Positions 52,475 through 64,000 of a DNA stretch of 64,000 nucleotides are shown piece by piece. The position numbers were made by a program, and so were the translations under genes. Every line of letters starts with the position of its first letter. Position 1 is the stretch's first letter. The DNA comes from Lucifuga dentata. Lineage: Eukaryota; Chordata; Actinopteri; Ophidiiformes; Bythitidae. The stretch spans positions 1 to 64,000 of the forward strand of contig VXCM01002929.1 of NCBI GenBank assembly GCA_014773175.1. Direction: 5' to 3'. The notes below the pieces were generated by a model. It made no database searches and was not told where the DNA came from. It saw only the letters and a program-made list of their open reading frames with translations.

Positions 52475-55400
52475 AATTCTAAACAAACACTAAAACGTTA
52501 TACATTATTAAAATTTCCACAAATATAACAAGTTTGGTGTTAGTACTTGTAAGAGAAAAATCAGTTCATACCTGTATATAACAAGTATCTCAAAATGAAG
52601 CGCTGATCAAAGATCCAACAAGCTTTCCTATGTCAGCGCTTCAATCAGAGACTTCACTGATATGACCGTGGTACCATCAAAATTGAAGTACAAATCTTTG
52701 TTTTAAGGAAATCACTTATAAAAACTGAGACAATATCAAAAGGAAACTATTATAAAAATTCTCTATTAACCATTCCAATATATAAAGAAGAAAAGTGGGT
52801 AGAAAGATTGAGGGTTTCTTCACAAACGTCTGTAGTTAAGCCAGGTGATCATGACATTCAGTGAAGAGCATGGCTTGTGCAATAGTAATTTTATTAGTGT
52901 CCTGATTTGCTGTGTGTGTGTGTGTGTGTGTGTGTAGTGAAACCGACTAGCTAATCTGAGATAATACATAACTTGGGTTGATAAACTAGAGATTTACACT
53001 TTTATATACATCCCTCCACTTCTGCTAAATTGTCTTTCTAGAAAACAAAACCATTCAAAAGTCGCCTATATGGTCTTTTACTGACCGTACTTTAATCTCA
53101 CATAAGCACATTCTACGAGAGCAAGAGCCAAAAACGATGGAAAACTGGATTACATCAGACCTTTCTCCATGCAGCCTTAAGGTACTCTAGTACTATGAAA
53201 AACCTAAATGATAATGAAAGACCAGTATTTTCCACCGCCACAGGAAATTTGAAAAATTTTTAAAAGGACGTTGCATAGATATTTTATTTGCATTCAGTTT
53301 TTGCAGTATATGTCTGTTATGGATATATTTTGTCCTAAAATTCAGCATTTTTTCATATGGAGTAATACATATGAGGGATTACCCCCAAAACTAACGAGGC
53401 CATGTGCTCATCGTGCATCATCACATGATTTTTCTTGGAATATTTAAAAACAATATTAAAGTAACTTGTATCAGCAGTAAACGTGACACTAAAAGGAACA
53501 TTATTACACTTTAAGTTGACACAGAGTGAAAATGGATATAGAAAAAAATATCAGAAAGATATATTAAATGTGTTTGTTCCAAATTTTTAAATAAGCTGTA
53601 AAAATTTAGCATGAATATGTCCTGTTTTTTTTTTTTACATCCTTAAACATAAAAAATACATGTTTGTTCTGTTTTGTTATTTCCAGCACAATATGAGATA
53701 TGAGCCTGGCTAATTTTGAATAAGTCTGGTAATCCACACAATATTTGAAAAAGCTCTGACTTTTCACTAAAATCCAGAGTGAAATCGCTTTCCATGAGGG
53801 AATTGCAGCAATGATTGAAAGATCCAAAATCCACAACTTTCCACAAGTTTTATCTGCTTATTTATGTGTTAGAAATAATTATTTACCTATTCAAATCCAA
53901 CATGGCAATGTATTTTACAAATCATGTCACCTTTTTACTGATGTATTTAGTGGTGTAACAATGATCTTTTGTAAAGACAAAATAGTTAAACCAACTACTG
54001 AAATGATAATTTTGTGCTCCAAGCATATTTTGGAGCACAGTATCGATTGTTTCTGCGAAAACATACCCAAGATCAATACTTTCAAATGAGCTATCCAATA
54101 GCCTTACTTTTGCTTCAGGTGCAGGTGGTGCATTAAACAACACTCCTAATTTCAAAAACAGATTAACTTTGGAGTATCTACACGACAAAATCAGCCACAA
54201 AAAAGGTAAAAGGAAAGCAGTCAGTGGCCTAACTTCAGGAGCCTTGTTCAGAAAAACTGTAAATCTATGTAATCAGGCCATGGGAACCATATGGACAATT
54301 GTGACAAAACCAGCAGCAACTAAACAGATAAAGAGACATTTAACTAGATCACATAACACCTCAGACCATTAAAAAAAAAGAATGACCTCATACTTCAATC
54401 AACATGTGTTAAGTTATTGGTCCCTCCTGATGCTGCTAAACTTATATGACTCAACAGACACGAGGTGTTTCATCAACACCAGGATGAAGTCAAATAACTG
54501 CTCTAAACTCCAGATATTAACATCATTAAACCCTAATGTGAAGCTCCGGTGCACAGAAGGACATTTTCTGCTGTTGTGTGGCGGCTGTGAGGTCAGATGT
54601 AAGTATTCATATTTGTCAGATATTATTATATTATTTTTGCAGACAACATCAGACAACACAGCTCAGAGCCTGTATGACAACATAAGTACTTTTACCCTTC
54701 CTCTTGTGTCTGTTACTTTATCCACTCCCACATATTACTTCTGCTTCAGTTAAACAAATTACCTTAGTACATCCTCACTGCCTCTATGAAGTACTGAAGT
54801 AATGATGTACTACTGACTCTACTAAGTTTACATATGCTGCATTAATAAATAGATGAGACTGCATCTAAAACAATACGTCGTTATGAATAAAGGTTTGTTG
54901 TTTATTCATTACATTCCATGTACTTCTTGTGTGGTATATGTTTATATTCTGTGGTATATGGTAGAAGAAGTTTAAAGGAAACCATGATAGGTGATGTTTT
55001 TTTAAATGGCATATTATATATGGAAATAAGGGTGGCATTTTGAGGGCTAAAACGCCTTTAAAACTTCTAATTTCTTTATAAATATTGCAGGTCATGAACA
55101 CAGAAGTTCCCTGTGATATTAAGAATGGTGTTATGATAACTAAACATGCATTTTAAAACTAAAGCGTTGGCTTATCAGTATTGTATTTGTGGATGTGAGT
55201 AAAGTCTCAGCATAAAAGCAGTTACTGATCCTGATGTGGGTCATGATTGGGCATCAATATAAACCACTGTTTTTATATCACGTGTAGTATATTATTACAT
55301 ATTATATACAGAGAACGCGGATGGGTCCCGTTGATTTTATTGGAATGACTGTTACTAAAAATGATGAAAAATGACAAATAGGCTAATTTCTAGGCAGGTC

Positions 55401-57190
55401 AATAAATTTGTCTCCATAATGAGGTTAGAAAATGCTCCAATGTATTGCCCTTCTTAAATAATCATCAGGCCTTACTCTGCCGTTTCAAGATATTTTTTCT
55501 GTGCCAATGTACAGTAAGTTAATCTTTATCTGTCTCTGAATATTAGTTTGGTAAACCTTAATTCAATCCTTTATAAGATTAATGGAATGTGAACGTCAGA
55601 ACACAGCATTTAATTTAATACAAAACAAAACACTTAGTTTGTAAGACAGAGTAATCAGTATCAAAACTGGTTCAAATGAAACATACACCAAATGAATTTA
55701 GATTCACAGTATAATGAACTAAACTTTGTAATAAGATGAACAGGAAGTGGTCATATTTATGTGAAATTCATGAAAGCCTTTCATCAAAATAATAATTGCA
55801 GCTCATATTAGGCATTACTATGACTTAAATAGATGCCTTTACATTTTTAATCTCTCATTTTTCTACACTGAAAATCTTAATGAATTAAACAAAAAAAATG
55901 CCAACAAGCAGTTTTTAGTGAAGGTGAAGGAAGCAAAATGTAACTTTTTTTTTTTTTTTTTTTTTTTTGTAAAGTACTTGACTAAGAAAAACATGGAATT
56001 AGTTTTTGCCAAAAGCAATTAATCAGCAGTTCAGCAGGTTCCACCTCATTTCATGCTGATGGTGCGGTTTTAACGCCTGACTTTGATGTTCTTACAGGTT
56101 GTGATCTGGTTTGGTTTTCTTGTTTTGATCCTTGAAAAAGCTCCACTGATTCCACTTTTGTAATGTAGCTCTAGTGAATTAAAGTTTTCCACCGATTCAT
56201 TAAAACAAAGCTATACACACACAGTCACGTGACTGACAGGCAACTCATTGACTGAATATTTTGGGACTCAAGAAGAGAAAAATTTCTCAAAATAAATTAC
56301 ATTTTTATTTTTGAGTGGGGTATCTGACACATCAAAGAAGACTGGATGGCAGAAAACATTCTGTGTTTTAATACTATTTATTGCTTTTCAGTAAATATTT
56401 AAAGATAGTTTTAGAGAACAACCCTTTACTTTAACTCTTATTTCACACCAGACTGACAGAGATGTGTGGTGTGTATCCTTTATGTCACTCCTCATCATTG
56501 AGACACAGAGGAAATCACCTTTACAGTGTTGGTGGACAGCAAGTAATGAATCTGCACCTGAAATGTTTTCTTATTTTCTCACAAAGAAACATCGATCTAA
56601 TGAAACTGTACTGGATTTGAAACTGTTATGAATAATAACAGGCAGGTAAAAAAAAATCACAGCTCACATAATAATAACAATAATCCTGTGGCTAATCCAC
56701 TTTGGGTTCACACCACAAATTAACTGCACAACAGTTCACTCAGAAGCAGATGTTTTCCTGTGAAACTCACGCCAGCCACAATGAGCTCCATAACCAGCAC
56801 AGGTTTGTTCAAACAACATCAAACACGCTAGGTGTGGTCACAGCCTAAATGCTGAACGTGAACACGTGAATCTCTGTTATGGCAGCAATTTAGTGCACGT
56901 GTGGCTGAGCCCTCCATCACTTACCTGCCATGAACACCGCAGTGCGTGTTGAATGTTTTACGGTGTGGGCGGTATAGTAGGTCGCGAGGTCAGACGTCTT
57001 AGAGCTTAAACTAGCCACAATCAGAAAACTAAACCAGCAACCTGAAGTTTCTCTTGTGTGCCTTTCCTAACTTTCAAACCATCATGGACAGAACTCAAGT
57101 GCAATCAAATGGGAGTGGCAATAAAAGATAAAAATCTTTTAAAGTTTGCACAATTCAAGGTTGTTTTTTTATGTTTTTACATGTGATTAA
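52475..57190. other. AT-rich spacer and probable lin7c 3' flank; no gene supported
   Basis: About 4.7 kb with no conserved exon on either strand. It holds a (TG)n run at 52911-52935, a poly-T run near 55945-55968 and scattered AATAAA hexamers. Opposing open frames at 53811-54200 on both strands resemble nothing I know. A long lin7c 3' UTR reaching into this region is possible. Confidence 0.5.
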
Positions 57191-57192
57191 CA

Positions 57193-57198
57193 TTTATT
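57193..57198 (-). terminator. Candidate lin7c poly(A) signal
   Basis: The first clear AATAAA on the minus strand past the lin7c stop, about 510 bases downstream. Others occur further on. Confidence 0.3.
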
Positions 57199-57704
57199 TA
57201 TGTCAAATGCAACAATATTTTAGAGTAACAGATGCAGCGCATGTGGCAGTTCCTCTCTCAATCAATTCAATTCTTCTGTTGAAGTCATAAAAAAGACAAA
57301 GAGGGACTGTGAACACAGCATGTAAGTTAAAGTTGTTTTGTCCTGAAGCACCTGGTAGTGGCTGTGATAAACAATTAAAAACATTACATTTTCAGTTAAA
57401 GCACTTTTGCAGTTGGTCTCAAAAGTACTCAAAGTTGCATTCAAATTGTCTATTAAAAAAGGTGTAAGTAACCACCTGCGCTAACAATCATGTTTTAGAG
57501 TTGTATTGTTCAATACAGTAACAAATGTGAAGATTAAAAAAAGCTACAGAAAAAGGAAGAACCACAACATATGTGACTATAAACTAAACTTAGTTCTGTA
57601 TTGTTACAGTTTAGGGACAAAAAAATAAGAAAGAGACCAGGACAGATGGCCAGAAGTCTAGAGGAGGAGAGACAAAGGAGCTGGGCAGCAACACAGAGAA
57701 AATC

Positions 57705-60700
57705 CTACTGGGCATAATTGTTCTGTTGCCGGCGCTTTGCCGACCTCATTTTCTCAAAGCGTGACTCCATCTCCTCTAGGACTTTGGGGGTGTACCTTAC
57801 AACGAGCTTCACGGTGCCCTGAGCTGCCTTGAGGAGTTCCACAGCTTTCTCATGGTGCTCACCTTCCACACTCTGAAGGCAGAGAAAAATGCTGAAGTTG
57901 AACTCTCACAGCGTTGCAACACTTCCACATAGAGTAAGAATCGCAGTCACTGTCAGGTTTATATCATGTAGAACCACCAAATTAAAGCAACAGTGCTGCT
58001 CATGTGGAACTCTGTTGCACAAGTTCAACAAAGTAAACCATAAACAAGTTATAGCAGTTTTTAAAGTGAGCAGCAGCAATGATGCTGTTGAAGCCTGAAG
58101 ATGCTGTGAGATACTCTGAGATAACAACTAGCTGTTGGTTCCAAAAACCTTGAGCAAGGAGGTTTGGGAATCTGCTAACAAGTTAGCAATTACTTGTGAG
58201 CTAACAAGATGGTGGAATGATTTCTCTGTTGTTGGATTTTGAAGATGCCTCAGTCCTACTTGGAGGAAGCCTATTATGCTGAGGAGACACGGGGTGCAGT
58301 TTAGCCCAAGGCCCCATTTCCTAAAAAGCATCTTAAGATGATCTTAGCCTGTGTAGACTTACTTATCTCACATAAAAATACCCATTGTGTGTGTGGTTTT
58401 ATTTTTTCCCCACAGCTCACCGCCCCCAGATTTCAACTGTCCAGGGATGATCCCTTTACCATCATCCTCAGGACAGCAGAGAGAGGCAGGGGTGGAGAAC
58501 TGTGGAAACAGACCAGTGGGTGTTTTTAAATGAGATTTTCACATAGCTTCCCCACATTTGAAAACAATCAAAGTGGCTAAATGCATTCTGTCCTCAATTT
58601 TCCTTCCATCCACAGCTCTATTATGTCAGAAGCCTCAACAGGAATAGTTATTTCAGCATCATAGATGAGTTGAAATTACACACAACATGCAGTTAATGCT
58701 GGATAGAAGCTGCTGATTTAACAAGTGAATTTGGTCTGATCTGACTGTGAAACTATTTTACCACGTGGCTGCTGAGACAATTTACAAACTTGGGACAACA
58801 AATCTGCATTTTCAAAAATATCTGTCCCACCATTTTTGTTTCTTTTTTCTCCTTATGTTTTTATTTCAACCAAAAATTGTGCCAACATATAATAAGTGAG
58901 TGGACTGAACTTACCACCCCGTTAACAGAGAGAAGCTGATCTCCTCTCTTCAGGCCGCCATGCCGGTCAGCGATGCCGCCAGGGATGATCCGTGAGATGT
59001 AAATTGGCGAGTTTTGTTCCTTTCCACCCATTATATTGAAACCCAGGCCTTCTTCTGTCTTTGGCAGCTCCACCACACGTGGATGCGAGTGTCCCTCACT
59101 CGCTGCAAAAGCTGCCACAGTAGCCTACAAATGACCACATGCTGTTACTCTGTTGCTCATCACTTGCCTTTGCAAACATTTGAGCTTGTCAAAAGTTTGA
59201 TTTTATTTTACCTTAGCCGTGGCGTTGGCTCTGACCTCAGGACTGCTATTGATGTCCACTGTTTCATACACATGCTCATACACCTGAAGAAGCATTCCAA
59301 CAGACAAATATGGTCACTGTCACATCACAGCAACACATTTGTAAAAGCAATGAAATATAACTTCATTTTTAAACCTGAAAATTTTAGAGATTACTGATGC
59401 CATCTAAGATTTATGAAAAGGAAAGAAAATATGTCTCACTTCTCTGACAGCATTACAGAATTCACTCTGTAGGACTCGTTGCAGTGCCTGCAGCTTCTGA
59501 GGTGGCACTTCTCCCGTCCTCTGCAGCTTGTCAAGCAGTTCAATAGCACGGTTAATATCTGTCAATGAGCGCGCACACACACACACACACCATCATCAAG
59601 GTTATAGAAACTGAGACATCCCAAAGACAATACCTGCTGGAGGTCCAGTTTAAACCACACACGTGTAAGACAACCAGGCTTTGGCTTTTTTATTATGAAT
59701 GTATTGATTATTTGTGCAGTTAGTCAATATCATTTACTAGCTCAAATATCAAAACTAATAATTAATACCATCACAAGTTACCAGAAAAACAAACCATTAT
59801 GTCTGAAAATTGCACAATCCTCCAAAGTCACAGCTACTGACAACAGCTTTTCACATTTTATAATTAATCATCACTCCTAACATGTAGAAATAATTGGACA
59901 AAACCTGCCACAAGTGCAGATTCTGATCTGAACCTTGATCAAGTATACACACCAAGGGGAAAAATACTTACTACTACTTACAACTTGGGATGTGGTTTGT
60001 TTGATTTAAAAAAACAAAACAAAACAAAAAAACCACAAAGATGTTGGGGATGCTGTTTCACCTATGAATTTTGGATTTTCACATGGGAATTTAACTCGAA
60101 TCCCTGAGCTCTTATTCGTTATTTGAATTGTATATTTTTTATTTAAGTTTCACTTTTCCTACGTGCAAAAACAAACAAAAAAAAAAAAAATCATAAAAAA
60201 TTCTGTCAGTGTCTACTAATTGTTACTGTAGCTAATGCTAATTGAAGCTTTACCGCACTACTTTTTCATTATATGTCATAATATTGTTGAAGTAGATTAT
60301 GTCTCGTCTTATGATTCATCTATTAAGATAAAAATACACGTGCAGGGTTTATTTAGGAAACATTATGTTTTCACTGCTGCCTACCCAAAATGTATTAGCT
60401 TTTAGCACAAACACAGCACGATTCTAATATCCGTATTTTTATTCTTAGAGTCTGAGGATGATGACGGTCCCTTTGGTGATAAAAATCATAAATACTCACA
60501 TAACCTCGCTGCCACTGACCATTAACCTCGGGTCGTAAACAATTGTTAATGCTAACGTCAGATAAGCCAAAGATTAGCATAAGCTAAACTATGGCTAACT
60601 GTTTACCGTCTGCTGTCGTCAGAACTTCAGTAAACATATTACCATAGCTCTTTAACAAAGTTAAACCAAAGTGGCTATTATAATTAAACGTTCGCCATCG

Positions 60701-60884
60701 TTATGTCAATGTTAACGAAACAATGAGAAGACCAACATTCAAAACAATCAGAAGCTCGCTTTAGCCAGCTAAGCTAACGTCTCCCTGCTGTCACAACAAA
60801 TAACAAATATTTCTAAGCGCTAACGCTAGCAAGCCATTTAAAATTACCTCTTTCCAGACGTACAGGTTCCCCGAGAGATGCCAT
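57705..60884 (-). CDS. lin7c: Lin-7 homolog C (LIN7/Veli/MALS), L27-PDZ scaffold
   Basis: A small scaffold that joins CASK/LIN2 and MINT/LIN10 or MPP proteins through its L27 domain. Its PDZ binds tails of receptors and channels, fixing them at basolateral membranes and synapses. Exons: 60848-60884, 59440-59558, 59212-59283, 58915-59124, 57705-57872; phases join into 201 residues. Start [13 protein letters not shown]27 helices [22 protein letters not shown] and [19 protein letters not shown]; linker [23 protein letters not shown] from [18 protein letters not shown] (GLGF carboxylate-binding loop) to [20 protein letters not shown]; basic tail [14 protein letters not shown]. Residues at diagnostic positions ([29 protein letters not shown]) match LIN7C better than LIN7A or LIN7B. 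The tail ends NNYAQ, where mammalian LIN7C stops soon after RRQQ. Confidence 0.95.
59574..59590. repeat. (CA)n run at a lin7c intron acceptor
   Basis: A short CA run lies directly upstream, in gene sense, of the exon 59440-59558, so that the acceptor is preceded by a TG tract rather than a plain pyrimidine tract. Confidence 0.8.
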
Positions 60885-60899
60885 TCTTGAAAAGAGACG

Positions 60900-61380
60900 T
60901 TGTTTGAACGTTAGGTATTGAAAACTAAAACTGGTAATCCTCCCTACAGTACGCTTTACCGAGACGCTAAATCAGATTAGCCAAATTAGCTGGCTAGGCT
61001 AGCTGCCAGTGTCGCGGTGCATTCAAGAATCGTCGTAAATAGAAAATCCAGCGAGAATGTTCTTTTACGCTTGTGTAACTGTTGTTTACTGTTTCAATTA
61101 GTATATTTTCCTGACTAATTGCTTATTTATGAATATATAAGTATATCATGATCAAATATGGCTTTTTGTCTGGCGAAATGCAAACACGTAATATAGAAAT
61201 TGTTTCTTGCCTTTTTATTATGCGATACATATTTTCATAAAATTTCATAAAGTTGGAATGCAACTAACATCAGTTTTTATACGTTTTTTCTGCAATGAAT
61301 AGTCAAAACGTCTGCAGGGAGAAAGTTCGAAACCTTCCTTACCTTAGTACTCATTCACTGTACGAAAATAGGCATACAAC
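60900..61380. other. lin7c upstream region
   Basis: Non-coding, presumably lin7c promoter and 5' UTR. No TATA box or strong named site was identified. GCTAGC/AGCTAGC-like words recur near 60990-61010. Confidence 0.4.
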
Positions 61381-61581
61381 GCACAAAACTCTTACTTGCT
61401 CTTACTTGCTTGCTTTCTTGCTAGTCCTCCAAATATTTCTACTACTACTAGTACTTCTACTATTACTCAACTAATGCTACTTCTACTACTTCTACTGATA
61501 CTAATGCCTCCACTACGACATCTACAGCTACTTCTAATACTAATCTTATTTTATTTTATTTTATTTTACTTTAGTATTTCT

Positions 61582-61645
61582 ATCATCATCATCATCATCT
61601 TCTTCTTCTTCTTCTTCTTCTTCTTCTTCTTCTTCTTCTTCTTCT
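61582..61645. repeat. (ATC)n-(TTC)n microsatellite
   Basis: Five ATC units pass into about 16 TTC units, upstream of lin7c. TTC/GAA tracts of this kind can adopt triplex structures; nothing more can be said here. Confidence 0.95.
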
Positions 61646-61714
61646 CAACTATTGTAATGTTTATTGTAAAAGTTGATACAACTTTGAATAACTTTGAAAT
61701 GTCAGGAATTGTTT

Positions 61715-62150
61715 TGGAATCTCTGAGGTTATTCCTGGATACCTAGAGGCGTTCTGATTTTTCAGCATTATTTCTGACATTTCACTGTTATTCACATTCT
61801 GTTATTCCTGACTTTTCTAGAAAATTCCCAACTTCTAGGGTTGCCAGCTTTCTAGAGTTGTTTCAGAGTTTTAAAAACTATTCCTTATTTTTCAGAGTTA
61901 ATTCAAATTTTCATGGTGTTCTTCTGACTTGACTTTTAAGTCATACACCCATTTTTGTGGGATTATTTCTGTCTTTTTGGGAGTAAACCTGACTTTTCAC
62001 TTATTGCCAACCTTTTAAAGTTGACTTTTCAGTTAGTTCTGATCTCTCTCTCTGGATTATTTCTAATCTTTCAAGCTGTTCCTGATATTTTGGTGGAATC
62101 CAAGCTTTTGGAATGATTCCCATGTTTTCTAGGAAATTCCTGAAGAAGAC
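61715..62150. repeat. Degenerate minisatellite, unit near TTATTCCTGACTTTTCTAGAG
   Basis: About 20 diverged copies of a 17-24 base unit: TTATTCCTGGATACCTAGAG, TTATTTCTGACATTTCACTG, TTATTCCTGACTTTTCTAGA, TTGCCAGCTTTCTAGAG, and so on up to AATGATTCCCATGTTTTCTAGG. Every unit has a TTCYTGAC-like head and a TTTTYAGAG-like tail. The minus-strand open frame inside it (62001-62192) is a product of the repeat. Confidence 0.85.
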
Positions 62151-64000
62151 CAGAAAACTGTAAGAATTAGAATATGTACTGTATCTATACATTTTTTCCC
62201 ACCTTAGTTTCTCTGAAGGTTGTCCTTTAGATATAATCCCATTCCATGTGGCTCAAAGCTGGATTTTCAAACTTTTTCTCTTTTCTTTTTTTTTGAAACT
62301 TGAGTGACTTCCAAAAATGTTCCCTGCTGTTTCTTGTTGTCATGCTTCCTAATTAAAAACAAACTTCTAAAACATTAGTCTTAGCAACCTGCTGCAGAAC
62401 TCTTTGAATTGGTATTTTTAGGCATTTTATACTTCTGGCCACATCCTAATCTGTGATGTGACATGAGATTTTTGCCATTCAAGAAAACAGAAAATTATGT
62501 CATTGCTTAGGGTGTGGTCAGAAAAGCAACAAGTTTGAAGGTAGCACCCACAGAAAGCAAAAAGTAATAATTTTTCTCCTTTGCTATAATTTAACAGAGA
62601 ATAGGCCCATCATGTGTTTTAAAGTAATTTTTAAAGTAATTTTTAAAATAATTATACAATTATGAAGATGTTTGTTTGCATGATCTGTTCTGCTGTACAG
62701 TGTCCTATAGATAGGAATGCTAAACTATTATATACTGTATGGGCTATTCATGTTCACTTTTTTTTTTTTTTTTTTTTTTTAGTTCTATAAAGCATTCTGA
62801 CTCCTGTTAGAGTGTTACAGCATTGACCATTTAAGAGACACTAGGCTTATCTTTCTCAGTGACAGAAACCCTCTATTGTCTTCAGTTTATGTAATCAAAA
62901 TACCTTACTGCACCTTCATTAGCTCCTCTGGATGATCTCAGCAAAATAGAAAACAGATTGGAGCATCTTTGTTCTTCAGTGAACTTTTCCCCAGAAATAT
63001 TAGAACCACTCTTCTTCTGACGTCACACTTACCTTCCAGTTGACTAAATAAATAAAATAAGGAGATTGAAATCACATATAATACAAATATTAGGTAGAAT
63101 TGAAGGTTTTTATGATGTGATATATCTGATTTATGTTATATATGAGTGTTCTAAATAAGGTATATTAATGGTAAACTCAGCGTTTCATAGTGTCAAGGTG
63201 AATATTTGCAGCATCATGATTGTCTGCCTATTAACATACTAAACTTTGAGATGCTAAATAAATTTCTCACTGTGTGTAATGTACTAGGTTAAAATCTGCT
63301 GAAGGGGACATTGATATGAATCTGCCGTAGGCTTTCAAACTACATTCTGCTTGAATTAATAATCTGCTTATGTAAAGAGTTGTGACATAATAATAACATA
63401 GGGAAATGTCTGAGCACCAGTGTATAAACCCTGGAGTATGTAAGGAGATAAGTTTGTGTTCCACGAATGTGCTGTTGGGGAATGAATGAAGTAACTTAGA
63501 AGCAGCTTTCCATGCTCCACCTCTTCAAAGTAACACTGAATAAAAAAAAATATTCCAGTGAAAGCAGCTGCAAAACTTATTTCACCCATTCCGCTGATTG
63601 TCAATGTTGTTATCTTTATGTAATTAGCAATGCACAGACAATATGACTACATTATTTTCTTGCAGCTTAAAACCTGAGTGTCATTGGCTATTATGGGGCA
63701 TCCTGCTTGTTCAAGACTGTTTCATTTGGTAATTTAATTTCCAAACTTTGCTACTTGTGCATACATGTGTGTGTATGTGCATCTACCCCCCTACCTGCCT
63801 GTCTATAAAAAGTTTTTACAGCCTAGAAATGCACTGTTGAGAACTTTAGTGACATTGATTTTGTTTTTCAGTTGCCTATAGTCATTTTTATTTCTTCAAA
63901 TATTTCAGTTTAATATTGCAAACAACTTCACAACATACAAAATGAATAATATTAACCCAGAAACATGTCAATGAATAAATTTTATATATATATATTTATA
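62151..64000. other. AT-rich intergenic tail of the window
   Basis: No gene, RNA or defined repeat recognised apart from a poly-T run near 62757-62780. Open frames are short and unlike known proteins. Confidence 0.6.

Noticed and set aside
53811..54200. Opposing open frames on both strands
   Set aside because: Neither shows known motifs, and overlapping frames of this length occur by chance in this AT-rich DNA.
62001..62192. Minus-strand 63-codon frame
   Set aside because: It lies inside a degenerate tandem repeat and has no homology that I recognise.

Overview
This is vertebrate, almost certainly teleost (percomorph-type), nuclear DNA. It has small GT-AG introns, a single-copy gene every 5-10 kb, AT-rich spacers, many dinucleotide and tetranucleotide microsatellites, and several short inverted-repeat transposons. 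I rebuilt eight protein-coding genes exon by exon from splice sites and reading phase. Seven read as complete, conserved housekeeping or signalling genes. The eighth, a polycystin-1-like gene, ends early. I saw no bacterial, viral or CRISPR features.

Layout, left to right: dhodh (-, 658-8010); a pkd1l3-like polycystin (+, 8479-24852); ist1 (-, 27653-31220); mphosph10 (-, 32238-37108), head-to-head with mcee (+, 37196-38671); ferritin heavy chain (-, 39860-43800) with a 5' iron-responsive element; rplp2 (-, 46685-49706) with a 5'-TOP start; about 8 kb without a recognisable gene; lin7c-like (-, 57705-60884); and 3 kb of repeat-rich flank. The order dhodh(-)/pkd1l3(+)/ist1(-) matches, in mirror image, the human 16q22 order IST1/PKD1L3/DHODH as I remember it. 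The mphosph10/mcee head-to-head pair also matches human 2p13. The other genes are not neighbours in mammals.

Most genes act separately: pyrimidine synthesis in mitochondria (dhodh), ESCRT-III regulation (ist1), small-subunit processome (mphosph10), propionate catabolism (mcee), iron storage (fth1), ribosomal stalk (rplp2) and a PDZ polarity scaffold (lin7c).

The most interesting region is the pkd1l3-like gene. It keeps a signal peptide, lectin-like domain, GAIN/GPS, PLAT and five membrane segments, but stops before the polycystin channel module and has two alternative in-frame last exons. A pair of mini-exons has been tandemly duplicated, and an intron holds a perfect 58-bp palindrome. Another intron holds a degenerate minisatellite and a 483-bp foldback element. 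The assembly also has eleven single-N joins. Two of them duplicate 61-64 bp of flanking sequence, and one of these falsely breaks dhodh exon 3.
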